Shown: piece by piece, positions 61,141 to 64,000 of the stretch | How positions within the stretch are numbered: position 1 is the first letter of the stretch | Layout: each line of letters opens with the position of its first letter | From: Cupriavidus oxalaticus | Lineage (GTDB): Bacteria; Pseudomonadota; Gammaproteobacteria; Burkholderiales; Burkholderiaceae | Assembly (NCBI RefSeq): GCF_016894385.1 | Contig: NZ_CP069811.1 | Span: 2,580,501-2,644,500, forward strand | DNA: 64,000 bases | Direction of reading: 5' to 3' | Program-made: the position numbers and the translations under genes | Notes under the pieces: model-generated | Told to the model about the DNA's origin: nothing | The model's database searches: none | The model's input: the letters and a program-made list of their open reading frames with translations, nothing else

Positions 61141-62124
61141 TTACTGGTTCTTCATCGCCTCGGCCAGCCGCGCAATGATCTCGCCCTCGCTCTTGAAGGC
61201 CTTCTGCGCATAGGCGGCGTATTGCTCGGGGTTCATGTAGTTGGTGACCATGCCGTACTGGCGCGTCACGTTCAGGAACTTTGGATCCTTGAGCGCATTG
61301 CGGAAGGCCTCGTCAAGCCGCTTCACTACCGCGGGCTTCATGTTCGCCGGGCCGATGATGCCGAACGGCGAATTCGACCACACCGGATAGCCGATCTCCT
61401 TCAGCGTGGGCGCGTTAGGGAAATCCGCGGCGCGCTTTTCCGACAGCGTCGCCAGTACGCGCATCTGCCCGTTCTGCACGTAGGGCAGCAACGTGTTCGA
61501 CAACACGGCCACGTCGGACGAGCCGCTCAGCAGCGCGGTGATCGCCTCGGCGTCGCCCTTGTACGGCACGTGGGTCCAGTTCGATTGCGATACCCGCGCC
61601 AGTTCTGAAATGGTCAGGTGCTGGCTGCCGTAGATGCCGGTGGTGCCATAGCTGATGCCTTTCTTGTCTGCCTTCGCATCGGCGATCAGCTCCTGCATGG
61701 TCTGCCACTTGGCGTCTTTCTTCACCGCCACCGCAAAGTTGTAGTCCGCGATCATGGAGATATACGTCAGGTCCTTGAGCGGGTCATAGCGCATTTTCTG
61801 CACGTGCGGCAGGCGGAAGATCACCACGGGCGCCATGCTGAGCGTGTAGCCGTCCGGCTCGGCGGTTCCCATCTGCGTGGCGCCAAGCGTGCCACTGACA
61901 CCGGGCTTGTTCTCCACCACGATCGCCTGGCCCAGTTCACGGCTGGCCGCGTCAGCCAGTGCGCGCGTCACCTGGTCGGTGACGCCACCAGCGCCATAAG
62001 GGACGATGAGCCGGATCGGGCGGGTCGGGAAGTCGTCGGCAGCCAGCGCCTGGGTACCAAGGGGTGCTGTCAGCGCGACGCCGGCGGCAGCCAGCGCGAC
62101 GCGGAAGAAGCGACGTCGTTGCAT
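61141..62124 (-). CDS. Bug-family TctC substrate-binding protein
   Basis: 327 residues from an ATG with AGGAGA upstream; an ATG 24 codons earlier has no good site. The signal peptide has a twin-arginine-like start (MQRRRFFRVALAAAGVALTA) and cleavage near ALA. Mature fold: FPTRPIRLIVPYGAGGVTDQ, VVENKPGVSGTLGATQM and ISYGTTGIYGSQHLTIS typical of Bug proteins, which bind carboxylates or other small molecules for tripartite transporters or signalling. No membrane components are next to it, so its partner is unknown. Such orphan receptors are abundant in Burkholderiales. Confidence 0.9.
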   Translation of the reverse strand: MQRRRFFRVALAAAGVALTAPLGTQALAADDFPTRPIRLIVPYGAGGVTDQVTRALADAASRELGQAIVVENKPGVSGTLGATQMGTAEPDGYTLSMAPVVIFRLPHVQKMRYDPLKDLTYISMIADYNFAVAVKKDAKWQTMQELIADAKADKKGISYGTTGIYGSQHLTISELARVSQSNWTHVPYKGDAEAITALLSGSSDVAVLSNTLLPYVQNGQMRVLATLSEKRAADFPNAPTLKEIGYPVWSNSPFGIIGPANMKPAVVKRLDEAFRNALKDPKFLNVTRQYGMVTNYMNPEQYAAYAQKAFKSEGEIIARLAEAMKNQ

Positions 62125-62348
62125 GAGTTTTGTCTCCTGATATGTTCGCCGGATCTGCCATGTCCGGTCTGCGATATTGTCCGCATAGTATGACAATGCC
62201 GCCTGGGGCCCGGCTATCGGGAATCGGTGGATAGCGCCGGCTTATCTACCGATTTCATCGCCGGCATGCGCAGGCTGCATGCGGGGGCTGACGCGTCCTT
62301 CAGTGCGAAGTTGTTGATTTTCAGCCACGCGCGGTCCACCCTCAAGCC

Positions 62349-63011
62349 ATGACCTTCGACCTCTTCGACAACCTCGACGACCCCGCCCCGGCCAACCCGG
62401 CGCCCGAGCCCCTGGCAGACGGCGCAGTGGTGCTGCGCGGCCTGGCGCGTACGAACGCCGAAGCCCTGCTCGCCGACGTGCAGGCGGTCATTGCCGCCGC
62501 CCCGCTGCGCCACATGGTGACGCCCGGCGGCCTGACGATGTCGGTGGCGATGACGAACTGCGGGGATGCGGGCTGGGTCTCGGATGCCCGGGGCTACCGC
62601 TACGACCGCACCGACCCGCTGAGCGGCCAGCCCTGGCCGGCGATGCCGCCGCGATTGCGCGCGCTGGCGGAGGAAGCGGCAGCGCTGGCGGGTTTCGCCG
62701 GCTTCGCACCCGATGCCTGCCTGGTCAACCGCTATGTGCCCGGCACGCGCCTGTCGCTGCACCAGGACCGCGATGAACGCGACTTCGGCGCGCCGATCGT
62801 CTCGGTTTCGCTGGGGTTGCCGGCGGTATTCCTGTTCGGCGGCATGCGCCGCGCGGAGCGGCCGCAGCGCGTGCGGCTGGCGCATGGCGACGTGGTGGTG
62901 TGGGGCGGCCCGTCGCGGCTGGCCTTCCACGGCGTGGCGCCGCTGGCCGATGGGGATCATCCGCTGCTGGGACGCGCGCGCATCAACCTGACGTTCCGCA
63001 AGGCGCTGTAA
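62349..63011 (+). CDS. alkB: AlkB alkylated DNA repair dioxygenase
   Basis: 220 residues. The Fe(II)/2-oxoglutarate motif is HxD...H: LSLHQDRDERDF (His138, Asp140) and RLAFHGVAPL (His194), with 2-oxoglutarate-binding Arg211 and Arg217 (RARINLTFRKAL). The nucleotide-recognition lid is PLRHMVTPGGLTMSVAMTNC. It removes methyl groups from alkylated bases by oxidative demethylation. It is a separate gene next to a GFA protein. Confidence 0.95.
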   Translation: MTFDLFDNLDDPAPANPAPEPLADGAVVLRGLARTNAEALLADVQAVIAAAPLRHMVTPGGLTMSVAMTNCGDAGWVSDARGYRYDRTDPLSGQPWPAMPPRLRALAEEAAALAGFAGFAPDACLVNRYVPGTRLSLHQDRDERDFGAPIVSVSLGLPAVFLFGGMRRAERPQRVRLAHGDVVVWGGPSRLAFHGVAPLADGDHPLLGRARINLTFRKAL

Positions 63012-63116
63012 CCACAGCGCTGTGACGCTAGCCCGGCGCGACTGGTTTTGCACTTTGTGCAAGGTTTTCTACAGTCAAGGAACTGCAGAAATCGCCAATG
63101 CGCAAAGGACTCCACC

Positions 63117-63602
63117 ATGCATCTCGAAGGCTCCTGCCATTGCGGCGCCGTCCATTTCTCGCTCGAATCGGACTCGCCGTATCCGTACATGCACTGCCAT
63201 TGCTCGATCTGCCGCAAGACCGCCGGCGGCGGCGGCTATGCGATCAATATCGGCGGCGATGCCGCTACGCTGCACGTGCGCGGGCGCAAGCACCTGGGCA
63301 TCTACCACGCCGTGCTGCGCGAGCCGGGCAAGCGCGCGCGGCGCTCGCCGGCGCAGCGGCATTTCTGCGTGAAATGCGGCAGCGCGCTGTGGCTGTGGGA
63401 TCCGCGCTGGCCGGAGCTGGTGTATCCGCATGCGTCGGCCATCGATACGCCGCTGCCGCGCCCGCCCGAGGTGGTGGAGGCCTCGCTGGAATCCGCCGCG
63501 CCCTGGGTCGATGTACCCAGGGGCAAGGGCCACGTGCGCTGCGACACCTGGCCGGAGGAGTCGCTGGCCGACTGGCACAAGCGCCATCGCTTGTCCTGCT
63601 GA
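63117..63602 (+). CDS. GFA-family zinc-binding protein
   Basis: 161 residues from an ATG with AAAGGA upstream; the longer in-frame start has no site. Zinc-binding cysteines are CHCG (Cys7, Cys9), CHCSIC (Cys27, 29, 32) and CVKCGS in the fold typical of the GFA (glutathione-dependent formaldehyde-activating) family. The first described member was assigned to formaldehyde detoxification, but most family members have no proven activity. Substrate not inferred. Confidence 0.88.
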   Translation: MHLEGSCHCGAVHFSLESDSPYPYMHCHCSICRKTAGGGGYAINIGGDAATLHVRGRKHLGIYHAVLREPGKRARRSPAQRHFCVKCGSALWLWDPRWPELVYPHASAIDTPLPRPPEVVEASLESAAPWVDVPRGKGHVRCDTWPEESLADWHKRHRLSC

Positions 63603-63652
63603 CAGCGCGCATCCCCGACTCCCTGGCGCGGCATCTCTGCCGGCCAGTGGCC

Positions 63653-64000
63653 TTAGGCCGGCAGGAAGCCCTCCACCGTCAGGTAGCGTTCGCCGGTGTC
63701 GTAGTTGAAGCCCAGCACGCGCGCATTGGCCGGCAGCTCCGGCAGCTTCTGCGCGATCGCGGCCAGCGTCGCGCCGGACGAGATGCCAACCAGGATGCCT
63801 TCTTCGCGCGCGCAGCGGCGGGCCATCTCGCGCGCGGGTTCGGCATCGACCTGGATCACGCCGTCGAGCAGCTCGGTGTCGAGGTTCTTCGGGATAAAGC
63901 CCGCGCCGATGCCCTGGATCGGGTGCGGTGCCGGCGCGCCGCCGGAGATCACCGGCGAGGCCACCGGCTCGACGCCGAAGACCTTGAGCTGCGGCCACTT
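63653..64000 (-). CDS. cysK: cysteine synthase CysK (5' part beyond window)
   Basis: 116 C-terminal codons are present; the N-terminal part, including the PLP lysine, lies off the right edge. Visible motifs: [20 protein letters not shown] and [15 protein letters not shown], typical of O-acetylserine sulfhydrylase CysK. The extreme C-terminus ([13 protein letters not shown]) is normal. It makes cysteine from O-acetylserine and sulfide. A CysM-type enzyme is less likely given the GFIPKNL motif. Confidence 0.92.
   Translation of the reverse strand, partial: KWPQLKVFGVEPVASPVISGGAPAPHPIQGIGAGFIPKNLDTELLDGVIQVDAEPAREMARRCAREEGILVGISSGATLAAIAQKLPELPANARVLGFNYDTGERYLTVEGFLPA

Overview
The window is GC-rich DNA with dense, short-spaced genes. 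Gene content points to a beta-proteobacterium of the Cupriavidus/Ralstonia group, probably its secondary replicon. The markers are a flagellar fliC-flaG-fliD-fliS-fliT and fliE/fliFGHIJK block, a LigD/Ku repair pair, a Bug-family TctC binding protein, and paired NtrC-type regulators. The assignment is inference from gene content; no rRNA, tRNA or CRISPR array was seen.

Bases 1-10.9 kb hold envelope/stress and signalling genes: a DUF3182 protein (cut by the left edge), an iron-permease-family protein, BON, PRC-barrel and glycine-zipper proteins, and a histone H1-like protein. Next come a degenerate histidine kinase with an NtrC-type response regulator, a divergent receiver-less sigma-54 activator, a PAS hybrid kinase, and an SDR that lacks its catalytic lysine. 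Bases 11-13.5 kb are decayed: a DapA-family gene and a TorF porin gene each carry frameshifts, and the porin signal-peptide region contains a four-copy tetranucleotide repeat that sets its reading frame.

Bases 13.6-28.8 kb form a monovalent-cation module. It contains a complete kdp operon (36-codon leader ORF, kdpF, A, B, C, D, E) behind tandem T-rich boxes resembling KdpE sites, a universal stress protein, a slipin, nhaA behind a structured leader that looks like an nhaA-I (Li+) riboswitch, a DUF2062 protein, and KtrA/KtrB. Bases 29.1-31.9 kb hold an arsenic operon (arsR, arsI, two arsC, aqpS, MFS remnant) with an operator over the arsR start codon. An OsmC-family gene and a divergent GlxA-type regulator follow.

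Bases 34-43.4 kb hold the NHEJ genes ligD and ku, separated by a hybrid kinase whose N-terminal receiver lacks its phospho-acceptor. After these come a secreted BON protein, a Gln/Gly-rich disordered protein and an MpaB-type protein. Bases 43.4-60.8 kb are motility genes: an MCP with a C-terminal CheR-docking pentapeptide, an Hfq-like Sm protein directly upstream of fliC, a clear sigma-28 fliC promoter, and two FliK-type proteins. Two copies of a nested inverted-repeat element lie at the ends of flagellar gene groups. The right end carries a Bug-type binding protein, alkB, a GFA-family protein and the 3' part of cysK.

Several start codons in the raw frames were moved downstream to sites with a ribosome-binding site; each entry states the choice. 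The strongest leads are the Hfq-like protein at fliC, the nhaA leader RNA, the repeat-controlled porin frame, the tandem kdp boxes with an extra small ORF, and the receiver-dead kinase between ligD and ku.
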